DNA from: a virus
Virus record (IMG/VR): IMGVR_UViG_3300041809_000237
Location: 1-23,544 of that record
DNA: 23,544 bases
Strand: one strand, 5' to 3'
The position numbers and the translations under genes are program-made. The notes beneath the pieces were generated by a model that was not told the origin of the DNA, ran no database searches, and was given only the letters and a program-made list of their open reading frames with translations. Below are positions 1 to 6,791 of the stretch, in pieces; positions within the stretch are counted from its first letter, which is position 1, and each line of letters opens with the position of its first letter.

Positions 1-170
1 CCTCGGCGATCACTGGCGGCTCGCTGACGGTCGGCGGCAGCGCGGACGCGGCCCTTCCCGTCGAGGTCCTCGACATCCAGAGTACGAACTGCGAGACGGT
101 CAGCTACAGCGCGTCCACCGGCTTCGCGACCTACAACTACAACGGCGCAGCCGCCGTCATCCAAATCTGA
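1..170 (+). CDS. Capsid cement/decoration protein, C-terminal part (partial)
   Basis: The frame with codons starting at base 3 is open from the window edge to TGA at 168-170, giving the last 55 residues. The tail reads LPVEVLDIQSTNCETVSYS, followed by TGFATYNYNGAAAVIQI. This style (V-x-V-L, S-x-T-V-S-Y, TGFATYN, AVI-I) is what I associate with the gp24-like structural cement proteins of tailed phages, which sit on the capsid surface and stabilise it. Its place directly before the major capsid gene fits that role. The N-terminus is outside the window, so total length is unknown. The family call is recognition by eye, not a search. Confidence 0.6.
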   Translation, partial: SAITGGSLTVGGSADAALPVEVLDIQSTNCETVSYSASTGFATYNYNGAAAVIQI

Positions 171-192
171 GTTCGCAGCAGGCGGAACGAAG

Positions 193-206
193 GCGGCCTA
201 GGCCGC
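193..206 (+). promoter_or_regulatory. Perfect palindrome upstream of the capsid gene
   Basis: GCGGCCTAGGCCGC is a perfect 14-base palindrome and can fold as a 5-bp GC stem with a CTAG loop. It lies 13 bases before the AGAGGAG ribosome binding site of the capsid gene. No T-run follows, so it is not an intrinsic terminator. A 5' mRNA stabiliser, processing site or protein-binding site are possible; the function is inference. Confidence 0.35.
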
Positions 207-228
207 AACTGAAAGAGGAGCTAACGCC

Positions 229-1251
229 GTGTCATTGCAGGCCCACGCCTACGTCACGCTCAACCCGAACTTCATGGAACCCGAGATCCTGATGCAGTAC
301 AGCCAGGCGTCGGGCTTCGTCGACACTCTCGCCGGTGGAACCATGCGGACGCGCCTCGGCGAGGACGATCTCATCGTCTACATGAAGCAGATGAATCTTC
401 GCACGAAGATGGCCGCAGCCACCGCAACGGCGAATGAGCTTCCGGGTGTGGACATCTCGGCGACCATGCTCTCCGCGCCTACCTACATGCAGCGGGTGCG
501 GGCGACTTACGATCACCACGACGTCGCCGCAGGTGGACGTTGGGGCTTCTCTGTCGTCGAGGCTTATCGGCTCGGCTGCCGCCAGGGCCACTACCAGCTC
601 GCCCGGGACGCCAACCTGTTCGGCTTCAACCCGCAGAACGGCGAGGGCCTCATCAACACGCCCGGCGCGCTGTCGACGAACCTGCCGGCGGACACGAATG
701 GCAATGACACCGTCCTGACCTACGACAACGGCCAGATGGCGTTCTACCTCGCGCAGATCATCCTCGGCATCAAGACGCGGACGAACCAACTCGGCCTCGG
801 CCGGAAGTTCACGATACTCGGCCCGCAACGGACGCTCGGCGTGTTCCAGTACAACGTCGTGCAGCTGGTGCAATATCAGCGCGTCGGCGCCGGCACGGCC
901 TCGACCGCCGGGACGCTGAAGTCGATCGTGATGGACAACGGCGACGAACTGACGTGGGCCTACGACGACACGCTGCAGGGCGCAGCGGGCTCGTCCGACA
1001 CCGATTATGTCATCGTTGCGATGCCGGAGGTCGAGAAGCCAGCCGGCGGTGAGGTCAACACCAACATCTTCGCGTCGCTGAACCCAAGCAATCCGGTTTG
1101 CATCACGCAGTATTGCGATATGGCGGCCCCGCGGGAGATCATCTCCCCGCTCGCCGGCGGCGCGACCGATTTCCTGCAGGAATGGCGCATCACGTCGGGA
1201 TGGGCGCCGCGCTACCAGGCGTTGACTCTAATCTCGATGACGTACTCGTAA
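229..1251 (+). CDS. Major capsid protein
   Basis: This 340-residue protein should form the phage shell. The start is GTG at 229, preceded by a strong AGAGGAG site about seven bases upstream. The sequence resembles the DUF2184-type HK97-fold capsid proteins. After an N-terminal arm (residues 1-65), the region around 85-130 (YMQRVRATYDHHDVAAGGRW, then a VVEAYRLG helix) looks like the E-loop/spine area. The C-terminal part carries the usual MPEVEKPAGG segment and the closing WRITSGWAPRYQALTLISMTY. Its position after a cement gene, the strong site and the terminator right behind it all suit the most abundant head protein. The exact capsid family is less certain than the role. Confidence 0.8.
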   Translation: MSLQAHAYVTLNPNFMEPEILMQYSQASGFVDTLAGGTMRTRLGEDDLIVYMKQMNLRTKMAAATATANELPGVDISATMLSAPTYMQRVRATYDHHDVAAGGRWGFSVVEAYRLGCRQGHYQLARDANLFGFNPQNGEGLINTPGALSTNLPADTNGNDTVLTYDNGQMAFYLAQIILGIKTRTNQLGLGRKFTILGPQRTLGVFQYNVVQLVQYQRVGAGTASTAGTLKSIVMDNGDELTWAYDDTLQGAAGSSDTDYVIVAMPEVEKPAGGEVNTNIFASLNPSNPVCITQYCDMAAPREIISPLAGGATDFLQEWRITSGWAPRYQALTLISMTYS

Positions 1252-1281
1252 GTCAGCGACGACGAAAACTCGCGTTTTGTC

Positions 1282-1315
1282 CGGCCGCCGCTAAGTCTTG
1301 GCGGCGGCCGTTTTC
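1282..1315 (+). terminator. Strong intrinsic terminator after the capsid gene
   Basis: A perfect 10-bp GC stem (CGGCCGCCGC at 1282-1291, GCGGCGGCCG at 1301-1310) with a 9-base loop is followed directly by TTTTC. It begins 30 bases after the capsid stop codon. Such an element would truncate part of the late transcript and keep capsid mRNA in excess over the downstream genes. Confidence 0.85.
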
Positions 1316-1348
1316 TTCCGTAAGCAGCAACAGGGGAGACTTAAGACC

Positions 1349-1972
1349 ATGATCCAAGGAAGCATAATGGAAGGCGGCGACAAGACTCTCTACATCGCCA
1401 ACACGACGAAGCAGCCGCAGGAGGTTTACTACCGGCTTGACTTCACGCAGGCGGGCCAGCCGGAGATCAAGTTCCGGCCGGCGAACAAGGTCGTGATCCA
1501 GCCGGGACGGCAGATGCCGATCGGTGGATTTCGCAAGCTGCACATGATGCAGGTCGAATCGATCGTCCAGCAGCTCACGAAGCACGGGCTGATCGGAACG
1601 GTCGACGTTCCCCGGCATCGCGGCAAGATTCGCTACGTCTTCAGTGTCGACAAGCCGGTGCCGTCAGACCTGATCCAGCGACTGATGGATCAGAACGACG
1701 GCATTCTCGTGCAGGAAGGCGCGCTGCGCCGGAAGCACGCGGCGATCGTCGTCAATGATCAGGTCGCGAAGGCCGTCGAAGCGGAGTTCCAGAACCGCGG
1801 CATCCCGAAGGACCCGACGCAGGACGTCGACGTCGAGGTCGAGCAGCTCGAGCAGAGCGAGATGGGCGAAACCCGGATCGAGGAGGGCGTCCGCGTCCGC
1901 GCCGATGCTCCGGAAGACACGCCGCAGAAGCCTCGCGTCAACAAGAGCGGCAATCGTCGCGGCATGAAGTAA
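1349..1972 (+). CDS. Phage virion-region protein, unrecognised
   Basis: A 207-residue protein. I place the start at ATG 1349 because GGGGAG lies about ten bases upstream; an earlier in-frame start at 1298 would fall inside the terminator stem. Residues 1-50 look like a compact beta domain (KTLYIANTTKQPQEVYYRLD, then KFRPANKVVIQPGRQMPIGG). The middle is helical, and residues 155-207 are acidic then basic and probably disordered (DVDVEVEQLEQSE...). Lying between the capsid and neck genes, it may be a head-completion or head-associated protein, but I do not recognise the family. Confidence 0.7.
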   Translation: MIQGSIMEGGDKTLYIANTTKQPQEVYYRLDFTQAGQPEIKFRPANKVVIQPGRQMPIGGFRKLHMMQVESIVQQLTKHGLIGTVDVPRHRGKIRYVFSVDKPVPSDLIQRLMDQNDGILVQEGALRRKHAAIVVNDQVAKAVEAEFQNRGIPKDPTQDVDVEVEQLEQSEMGETRIEEGVRVRADAPEDTPQKPRVNKSGNRRGMK

Positions 1973-1992
1973 GAGGCAGGAAGGAGGCCCTG

Positions 1993-2517
1993 ATGCCTGG
2001 GCCCACGCTCGCCGGCTTCAACTCCTTCCTGACAAACGTCGTCGGCGTCAGCTCCGAGGACCTTGCCGCCAACGCGGCGACCGCGGCAATGGCGCTCGCG
2101 GTCGCGCTCGGGATCGTCAATCAGGCGCTCCAGTGCGTCGCAATCCCGCAGACCGATTCGTCTGGCGTGGCACTCAACGGCGGCGGCGTGACGGTCTACA
2201 ATCTCGCGACCTACAACCTAGCCGCAAGCAACTTTCTCTCCTACGCGCAGGACCCGCCGGACGCGCCGATCATTCCCGGCAGCGGCGATCCTGGTCTGCC
2301 GTTCTTCCAGTATCTGCGAAAGCAGTGGGGCTTGAACGCCTTCGTCTCCGGCGTCGTGCAGTCGACCTCCGACGAGGGAACGTCGACGTCGCTCGTCGTG
2401 CAGGAAGCGGCGAAGAATTTCACGCTGGCTAATCTCACTCAGTTAAAAGACCCTTATGGTAGACAGTATCTCAGCCTAGTTCAGAGTTACGGTCCGAGTG
2501 TATGGGGGATGTCTTGA
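1993..2517 (+). CDS. Phage head/neck-region protein, unrecognised
   Basis: A 174-residue protein starting at ATG 1993 after a good AAGGAGG site. An Ala-rich helical N-terminus (NAATAAMALAVALGIVNQAL) is followed by a beta-rich section with Tyr/Asn repeats and a helical end. It contains PFFQYLRKQWGLNAFVSGVV and ends YGRQYLSLVQSYGPSVWGMS. A packing role at the head-tail junction is plausible from position only. The last 28 or so codons (from about 2430) use A/T-ending codons quite unlike the rest of the gene, suggesting that its 3' end was replaced or belongs to a recombined patch. Confidence 0.65.
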   Translation: MPGPTLAGFNSFLTNVVGVSSEDLAANAATAAMALAVALGIVNQALQCVAIPQTDSSGVALNGGGVTVYNLATYNLAASNFLSYAQDPPDAPIIPGSGDPGLPFFQYLRKQWGLNAFVSGVVQSTSDEGTSTSLVVQEAAKNFTLANLTQLKDPYGRQYLSLVQSYGPSVWGMS

Positions 2518-2618
2518 GCGAAGTTGGCTCTAAAGCGCAGCGGGAAGCGTGGATCAGAAAACGGTCTTTAGCCGTTTCCATGAAACAAATCATCAGTTTC
2601 GGATTTCAAATTTCATGA
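2502..2618 (+). CDS. Possible 38-residue basic peptide in an AT-rich patch
   Basis: An ATG at 2502 overlaps the end of the previous gene and opens 38 codons, MGDVLSEVGSKAQREAWIRK onward to ...SLAVSMKQIISFGFQIS, ending at TGA 2616-2618. The ribosome binding site of the next gene (GAGGG 2617-2621) overlaps this stop, which would suit coupled translation, but there is no clear Shine-Dalgarno before 2502. Codon use is A/T-rich against the neighbours. An internal inverted repeat (AAACGG 2559-2564 with CCGTTT 2572-2577) could fold in the mRNA. It may be a real small gene, a remnant, or chance. Confidence 0.3.
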   Translation: MGDVLSEVGSKAQREAWIRKRSLAVSMKQIISFGFQIS

Positions 2619-2628
2619 GGGCCGCAGC

Positions 2629-2826
2629 ATGACGATCGGAATGACCTTCCCGGTGAAGGGCGACGAAAAGATCAAGAGCGTGCCGTGGGGGCTAGTTGAG
2701 CCATTCCGCCAGGACGTCGTCGCGGCCCACGGCACGTCGCTGGAGCGGCTCTACGCGCTCGGCGGCCTTTCCATCGCCGAACTCGCGAAGCTCACCCACG
2801 CGCCGGAACTGCCGGAACGGGAATGA
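2629..2826 (+). CDS. Small phage protein, unrecognised
   Basis: A 65-residue protein beginning at ATG 2629 with GAGGG seven bases upstream. It reads as a short beta start (GMTFPVKGDEKIKSVPWGLV) followed by a helical part with LERLYALGGLSIAELAKLTH, which resembles a short helix-turn-helix or coiled interaction segment. The stop overlaps the next start by four bases (ATGA, 2823-2826), so the two are probably translated together. G/C-ending codons return here after the AT-rich patch. No function can be assigned. Confidence 0.6.
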   Translation: MTIGMTFPVKGDEKIKSVPWGLVEPFRQDVVAAHGTSLERLYALGGLSIAELAKLTHAPELPERE

Positions 2827-3281
2827 AGCTTCACTTCGGAGTTTTCGACGTTCCGTATCGGCTGGCTCCGTCGCGCCGGCAACGCAAGGCTCGCGCCGGG
2901 ACGGTCACGACGAGCGACGTCGCTGGCTTCCTCGAGAACAAGTACGGACTGATGGAAGCTTTTTTCGAGAGCCAGAAGGACGGGATCGTCGGTGACCTAG
3001 AAGAGGGACTTCAAGGCGTGCTGGAGAGCTTCCTGATGGGAGCGCCGCCGCAGCTCGACGCGTTCGGCTCCGGCGTCGCCAAGATCGAGGACCGCTTCAA
3101 GCAGTTCCTGTCGACGCAGAAGGCGGAGCAGGTCGGCATCCCCGGCGTTCCTACGGAAGCCGCGCTGGCAGGCGTCAACCCGCGCCTGAAGCGGCCGCAC
3201 GCGAAGGGCAACCCGCGGCGACCTTCTTTTATCGCGACGGGATTGTTTCAAAGCTCGTTCAAGGCTTGGGTAACGCGCTGA
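2823..3281 (+). CDS. Putative head-tail joining/neck protein
   Basis: A 152-residue protein coupled to the preceding gene by an ATGA overlap. The N-terminus reads HFGVFDVPYRLAPS followed by a basic stretch (RRQRKARAG). A long helical centre follows (DVAGFLENKYGLMEAFFESQ, GDLEEGLQGVLESFLMG), then a Pro/Arg-rich end with FIATGLFQSSFKAWV. Size, order and the FQSSFKAW motif suggest a neck or tail-completion protein of the gp10/Neck1 kind. This is inference from context; I cannot confirm homology. Confidence 0.5.
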   Translation: MKLHFGVFDVPYRLAPSRRQRKARAGTVTTSDVAGFLENKYGLMEAFFESQKDGIVGDLEEGLQGVLESFLMGAPPQLDAFGSGVAKIEDRFKQFLSTQKAEQVGIPGVPTEAALAGVNPRLKRPHAKGNPRRPSFIATGLFQSSFKAWVTR

Positions 3282-3318
3282 TCTAAGTTATGGTCAGCGC
3301 GCGCAGGGAGTTCGCCCG

Positions 3319-3741
3319 ATGCCGATCGCCAGACCTCGCCCCGCCTTCCTCGTGAACCGCTCGACCGCGATGCAGCGTCGCACGCATCATCAGTTCATGC
3401 CCGGGCTCGGCTACGTCGCGCACTCTGGACCGCCAGACCTCCCGCCAGGAGCTAACGGCAAGGCGAACTGCGATCCGCCCGCAGGCACCGCCGACGGCTC
3501 CGTGCACGTCATGCAGCCGCCGCGGCCTCATCCGCCGATGCTGATGGTCTGGATCGCCGCGGAGAAGGCGTGGGCCTCGCAGCGGCCGGAGCGCGGCAAC
3601 CGGCTCGCGTGGCCGCCGGGCCATCTGTCGAAGGCCGGCTGGGAGTACGACAGTCCCGCCACCGCCGCGCCGTCGATCATCCGGCCGTCCGGTCCCGTTC
3701 CGGTCGCCGCCGGGCCGCGGCCGGCGCCTAAAAGCTCATGA
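3319..3741 (+). CDS. Pro/Arg-rich phage protein, unrecognised
   Basis: A 140-residue protein from ATG 3319 with AGGGAG nine bases upstream. It is unusually rich in Pro, Ala, Gly and Arg. There is a central hydrophobic/tryptophan section (PPMLMVWIAAEKAWASQRPE, then RLAWPPGH), and the last 30 residues are probably disordered (SIIRPSGPVPVAAGPRPAPK). The stop overlaps the next start (ATGA 3738-3741). The strong site, the overlap and the position between neck genes argue that it is translated, but no family or function is recognised. Confidence 0.55.
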   Translation: MPIARPRPAFLVNRSTAMQRRTHHQFMPGLGYVAHSGPPDLPPGANGKANCDPPAGTADGSVHVMQPPRPHPPMLMVWIAAEKAWASQRPERGNRLAWPPGHLSKAGWEYDSPATAAPSIIRPSGPVPVAAGPRPAPKSS

Positions 3742-4793
3742 GCACCGCTCAGGAAGCCCTCGGCGCGAAGTCCCCGATGGGGGCAGACCTCGCGGCCGGC
3801 GTCGAGGCGCTGTCGCTCGACCAGGTCATCACGTTCACTCGCTACCAGCGGCTCGTGCTTCCTCTCGACGGGTTCGTTTTTTGGGTAAAGGCTGGAATTC
3901 TCACGCCGTCGGCACTCTATAATTCGGCCCGTTTCAACGCCGCTCGATACAACCAGTCGCCGTCAAACATCTCAACCACGACGACGTTCGACGTGACCGG
4001 ATCGCTTCACCACGCCACCGACATCAGGCAGGAGGAAGCCAAAACCTACGCTGCGAACCGGATGATCTTCACCGCACTCGAACAGGTCAACGACCTTAAT
4101 GTTGTCGCCCCGGACACGCTGTGGATCGGGACGCTGCCGCCTGACGGCGACTTCCCGGGCCTGAAGTTCGCGTTCTCCAGCCGCGGGTCGTTCTACCAGC
4201 AGGCGGATCTCTTTCACTACGTCGGCTTCGCGGTCTATCCGGACATGGAGCCGCAGATCATCGATTCGCCGGCCGGCTTCGATTCGCGCAGCCTCATCGT
4301 CTCCAACAGCCTGCCGGCGTGGCTGGCGCTTAATTCTTATGCGCCGTTCTACGGCTTCGGCATGCCGCCAGGACTGACACTCTTCCCATCGTTCCTCGCC
4401 CCGAAGAATGAGCCGCCGCCGTTCGGTGCGGTCGACATCCCGCCGGAAGGGACCATCGGTCTCGCCTCGGCGCCGACGATCGATTTGGCGACGCGGTCGC
4501 ACTACCAGCTCACGAAGGATCGAGTTAAGGTTACGCTCTGGGGGACGCGGAACTACAACGCGCTCGACTTCGTCGACTGCGTCAACCAGTACAGCACGGA
4601 CGTCGGCGCCTTCGGAATCATGAACATCCCGATCATCCGGGACGAGAAGCGGACGCAGTCGGAGCTGGCGACGATCGCGATGAAGAAAAGCGTGGAGTTT
4701 GAGGTTTCATACCTTCAGAACCGGGTCAACGACATCGCTCGCGGGCTCATCAAGTCGTCGATCATCAACTGGACGATCTCCGAGGCCGCCTGA
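3738..4793 (+). CDS. Conserved virion structural protein (neck/tail-attachment region)
   Basis: A 351-residue protein that starts within the stop of the preceding gene. The sequence is globular with no membrane segment. A beta-rich middle (DTLWIGTLPPDGDFPGLKFA, PDMEPQIIDSPAGFDSRSLI) is followed by a well-defined C-terminal part: KVTLWGTRNYNALDFVDCVN, then IMNIPIIRDEKRTQSELATI and SYLQNRVNDIARGLI. I associate this C-terminal pattern with a large conserved protein found between the head and sheath genes in Bcep781-like myoviruses. A role in the neck or in head-tail attachment fits the location, but the biochemical function is unknown to me. Confidence 0.65.
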   Translation: MSTAQEALGAKSPMGADLAAGVEALSLDQVITFTRYQRLVLPLDGFVFWVKAGILTPSALYNSARFNAARYNQSPSNISTTTTFDVTGSLHHATDIRQEEAKTYAANRMIFTALEQVNDLNVVAPDTLWIGTLPPDGDFPGLKFAFSSRGSFYQQADLFHYVGFAVYPDMEPQIIDSPAGFDSRSLIVSNSLPAWLALNSYAPFYGFGMPPGLTLFPSFLAPKNEPPPFGAVDIPPEGTIGLASAPTIDLATRSHYQLTKDRVKVTLWGTRNYNALDFVDCVNQYSTDVGAFGIMNIPIIRDEKRTQSELATIAMKKSVEFEVSYLQNRVNDIARGLIKSSIINWTISEAA

Positions 4794-4868
4794 TCCCTCT
4801 AGTGCGCCGCGTCGATCCGGTGTAAAAGCGTGAATCGCTTGCCGCTCCCAAACCGGAGACTGACGCAG

Positions 4869-5366
4869 ATGAAACGCTTCCTGCCCGTCCTTCCCTTCCT
4901 GCCAGCATTCCTGTTCGGCGCTGCGGTCATTGCGTTGGTCGTCGCGTACACGACCACCAAACAAACGGCGCTCGCGGACGTCCAGGACAACCTCACCGGC
5001 GTCGCGACGATCACCAACTCCACCGCCGGTCCCGGCACGACCTCCATAATCGGCACCCGCAACACCGCCGCGAACGGCGTCATGTGCACCTTCAACCAGA
5101 CCGCAAACGTCGGCACCCCTAGCACGGTCATCTACGTCGACGGGGAAGATTCCGTGAGCGGTGCTTGGCAGAACCTCGCCGCCTCCGGCGCGGTGACCAC
5201 GAACGTTTCAGCCAGCGTCGAGGTCTACCCCGGCGCGGTCGCGACCTCCGTGCCTTCGGGCTTGGCGGTCGCAGGCCTCAAGCTGCCCGCGATCTGGCGG
5301 CTTCGGCAGATCATCACCGGCGGGACGTCGTCGACGAGCACGGCGAGCTGCGACCTCCTGCGATAA
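4869..5366 (+). CDS. Membrane-anchored or exported virion-like protein
   Basis: A 165-residue protein. ATG 4869 is preferred over an in-frame ATG at 4830 because GGAG lies about ten bases upstream and the protein then starts with a clean export signal: MKR, a hydrophobic run (LPFLPAFLFGAAVIALVVAY) and a possible cleavage site at ALA-D near residue 36. The rest is a beta-rich domain (residues 40-165) with VIYVDGEDSVSGAWQNLAAS and SVEVYPGA. It resembles small phage virion proteins that normally lack a signal. Two Cys residues remain in the exported part. It opens the island with the surface-polysaccharide gene, so it may act in the host envelope. Function is inferred. Confidence 0.6.
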   Translation: MKRFLPVLPFLPAFLFGAAVIALVVAYTTTKQTALADVQDNLTGVATITNSTAGPGTTSIIGTRNTAANGVMCTFNQTANVGTPSTVIYVDGEDSVSGAWQNLAASGAVTTNVSASVEVYPGAVATSVPSGLAVAGLKLPAIWRLRQIITGGTSSTSTASCDLLR

Positions 5367-5378
5367 ATATGGGTCTTC

Positions 5379-5462
5379 TTGACCGCGATGCTTGCGCCTG
5401 CGGCGGTCCTCGGTGGTTTGGCGGCGTTCGGTCTGATACGTTCTCCCTTCCGTCCTCATTGA
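5379..5462 (+). CDS. Possible tiny membrane peptide (27 residues)
   Basis: TTG at 5379, or ATG at 5388, opens a frame ending at TGA 5460-5462. From the ATG it reads MLAPAAVLGGLAAFGLIRSP and ends FRPH. This is a single hydrophobic helix with a small-residue face (GGLAAFG) and a basic end, a typical one-span peptide. The ribosome binding site is weak. Another frame over the same bases (ATG 5369, 36 residues) has no such character. Support comes from its hydrophobic pattern and from the next, better supported, tiny membrane peptide. Confidence 0.35.
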   Translation: MTAMLAPAAVLGGLAAFGLIRSPFRPH

Positions 5463-5475
5463 AGGATGCAGCGAA

Positions 5476-5568
5476 ATGATCCTCATCGCGATGATACCGG
5501 CGGCGTTGCTGGGCGCGTTCATGGTGGCCGTCGGCATCGCGGCCTTGATGCGCCTGCGCGCGGCGTGA
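5476..5568 (+). CDS. Tiny membrane peptide (30 residues) upstream of the polymerase-like gene
   Basis: ATG 5476 with AAGGA nine bases upstream encodes 30 residues: MILIAMIPAALLGAFMVAVG, then IAALMRLRAA. It is one transmembrane helix with a Pro kink, Gly-x-x-x small-residue spacing and a basic C-terminal end, so the basic end probably stays cytoplasmic. The TGA lies 12 bases before the start of the O-antigen polymerase-like gene. In phage D3 of Pseudomonas a peptide of about this size (Iap) inhibits the host O-antigen polymerase and sits with a phage polymerase gene. The likeness in size, type and neighbour is suggestive only. Confidence 0.5.
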   Translation: MILIAMIPAALLGAFMVAVGIAALMRLRAA

Positions 5569-5580
5569 TCGGGCGGCTTG

Positions 5581-6651
5581 ATGCCGCTCGCCGTCCTCGG
5601 TTTCCTGGTCGCCATCGCCTACGCGCCGATCCCGAGCGCGGTGTCGACGCCACGCTGGCTCGTGGTTGAGGTCGGCTCTTTCCTGCTCCTGCTTTCCACC
5701 CCCGCTCGCGCGCCGCACTGGCTCGCGATCGCGTTCCTGGCGTGGTGCGCGGCGACCGTGGCATGGTCCGCGTCCCCGCTGGATTCGGTCGGCGCGATGA
5801 TCCAGCTCGCGGCGCTCGCCGCCGCGTTCCAGGTCGCCGCAGAAACCGATGACCTGCGTCCGTTCTGGATCGCCATCGCCGCCGGAAGCGCCATCAACGC
5901 GGCCATCGCGGTCGCGCAGGTCGCCGGTCTCCACGTTTTCGACGTGGGCGGCAACGCCGCTGGTCAGCCGATCGGCCTGTTCGGCAACAAGAACTTCCTC
6001 GCCAACTTCGGCGCGCTCGCCCTGGTCGGGTGCTTGGCGCTGCGCGGCCCGCTGGCGGTCGCGCTCGCCGTCGGCGCCGCGACGGCCGCCCTGCTGCCGC
6101 TTTGCAGGGGGGCGATGCTGGCGCTCCTCGTCGCCGGCTTGGTCGCCAAGCGGGCCTCTCTCGCGGCTTGGCTGCTGTGCGCCGGGGCCGCGGTTGGCGC
6201 CGTCGCGGTCGATCTTTGGGTTCACCCGCTCCGCCTCTTCCTCAGCGTCACGCCGCGCGCGGTCACGTGGGAATGGACGGTGACGAACCTGAAGCCCTTC
6301 GGATGGGGGATTGGAACCTATGGAACGATCTTTCCGGTGGAGCACGCGTTCAACGATCTTCTTGAGTTCGTCTTCGAGGTCGGTGCCGGTACGGTTCTTC
6401 TGCTCGTCCTCCTCGCCCGTTGCTTTGCGGTTCCTGGACGCGCCGCAGAGAAGGCGGTTCTGGCGGCGATCCTCGTCGAAGGCATGTTCGCTTTTCCGCT
6501 CCATCAGGCGGCGACGGCCTTCGTGGCCGCTGTTTGCGCGGGTCATCTGTCTGGCAGCCGCGCTCGCGTTCGCGACGCTGAACGCGGCGGCGGAGATCGC
6601 AGCGTCTGGGGCCTTCTCAACGCCGGGCCTTTCGGCGTCAGAGCGATATGA
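5581..6651 (+). CDS. O-antigen polymerase/ligase-like (Wzy/WaaL family) membrane protein
   Basis: A 356-residue, very hydrophobic protein with about ten predicted membrane spans. It belongs by motif to the Wzy/WaaL group, which polymerise or transfer lipid-linked glycans on the outer face of the inner membrane. Family marks in order are LFGNKNFLANFGAL near residue 140, CRGAMLALLVAGL (in place of SRG), RAVTWEWT...PFGWGIGTYG near 225-245, and EHAFNDLLEFVFEVGAGT near 260, followed by a final span with FPLHQAATAF. Where WaaL has His-[NSQ] this protein has Phe-Asn; the preceding His is kept. ATG 5581 is chosen; TTG 5578 is possible, and the binding site is weak. The last 20 residues are Arg-rich and look out of frame (see 6530-6748). 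Confidence 0.75.
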   Translation: MPLAVLGFLVAIAYAPIPSAVSTPRWLVVEVGSFLLLLSTPARAPHWLAIAFLAWCAATVAWSASPLDSVGAMIQLAALAAAFQVAAETDDLRPFWIAIAAGSAINAAIAVAQVAGLHVFDVGGNAAGQPIGLFGNKNFLANFGALALVGCLALRGPLAVALAVGAATAALLPLCRGAMLALLVAGLVAKRASLAAWLLCAGAAVGAVAVDLWVHPLRLFLSVTPRAVTWEWTVTNLKPFGWGIGTYGTIFPVEHAFNDLLEFVFEVGAGTVLLLVLLARCFAVPGRAAEKAVLAAILVEGMFAFPLHQAATAFVAAVCAGHLSGSRARVRDAERGGGDRSVWGLLNAGPFGVRAI

Positions 6652-6748
6652 GCGGCTCGCCTTCGCCGCCAAGCTGTTTCCCTTCGACCGGAATCTGCGC
6701 GGTGGTGCCGAACGGTTCTGGCGCGCGGTGATGAAAGAGAAGAGGTGA
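6530..6748 (+). other. Out-of-frame C-terminal extension of the polymerase-like gene, or an overlapping small membrane protein
   Basis: In the +1 frame relative to the polymerase-like gene, the bases from about 6530 encode a hydrophobic span (LFARVICLAAALAFATLNAA) and then a tidy soluble tail, LSASERYERLAFAAKLFPFD followed by RNLRGGAERFW, ending at TGA 6746-6748. The polymerase frame over the same bases turns Arg-rich and stops at 6651. The frame is open from 6311, but its upstream part is only a shadow of the polymerase coding sequence. A TTG inside it would give a basic N-terminus before the span. A genuine or programmed frameshift, a sequencing error or an overlapping gene would all fit. 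Confidence 0.5.
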
Positions 6749-6791
6749 CCGCGCCGACGACTTGCTGTAGAAGGGGAGAGGGAATGAATCG

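Noticed and set aside
1298-1348. Upstream ATG 1298 for the gene after the capsid
   Set aside because: It lies in the loop and stem of the terminator, so a transcript terminated or folded there could not use it; 1349 has a good site.
5314-6672. Minus-strand frame of 452 codons
   Set aside because: It mirrors the polymerase-like gene, is dominated by Arg, Asp, Glu and Gln as expected for the antisense of GC-rich coding DNA, and has no plausible fold or ribosome binding site.
6311-6748. Treating the whole 146-codon +1 frame as one gene
   Set aside because: Its first two thirds are Ser/Arg-rich and simply read the conserved polymerase motif region out of frame; only the part after about 6530 looks like protein.
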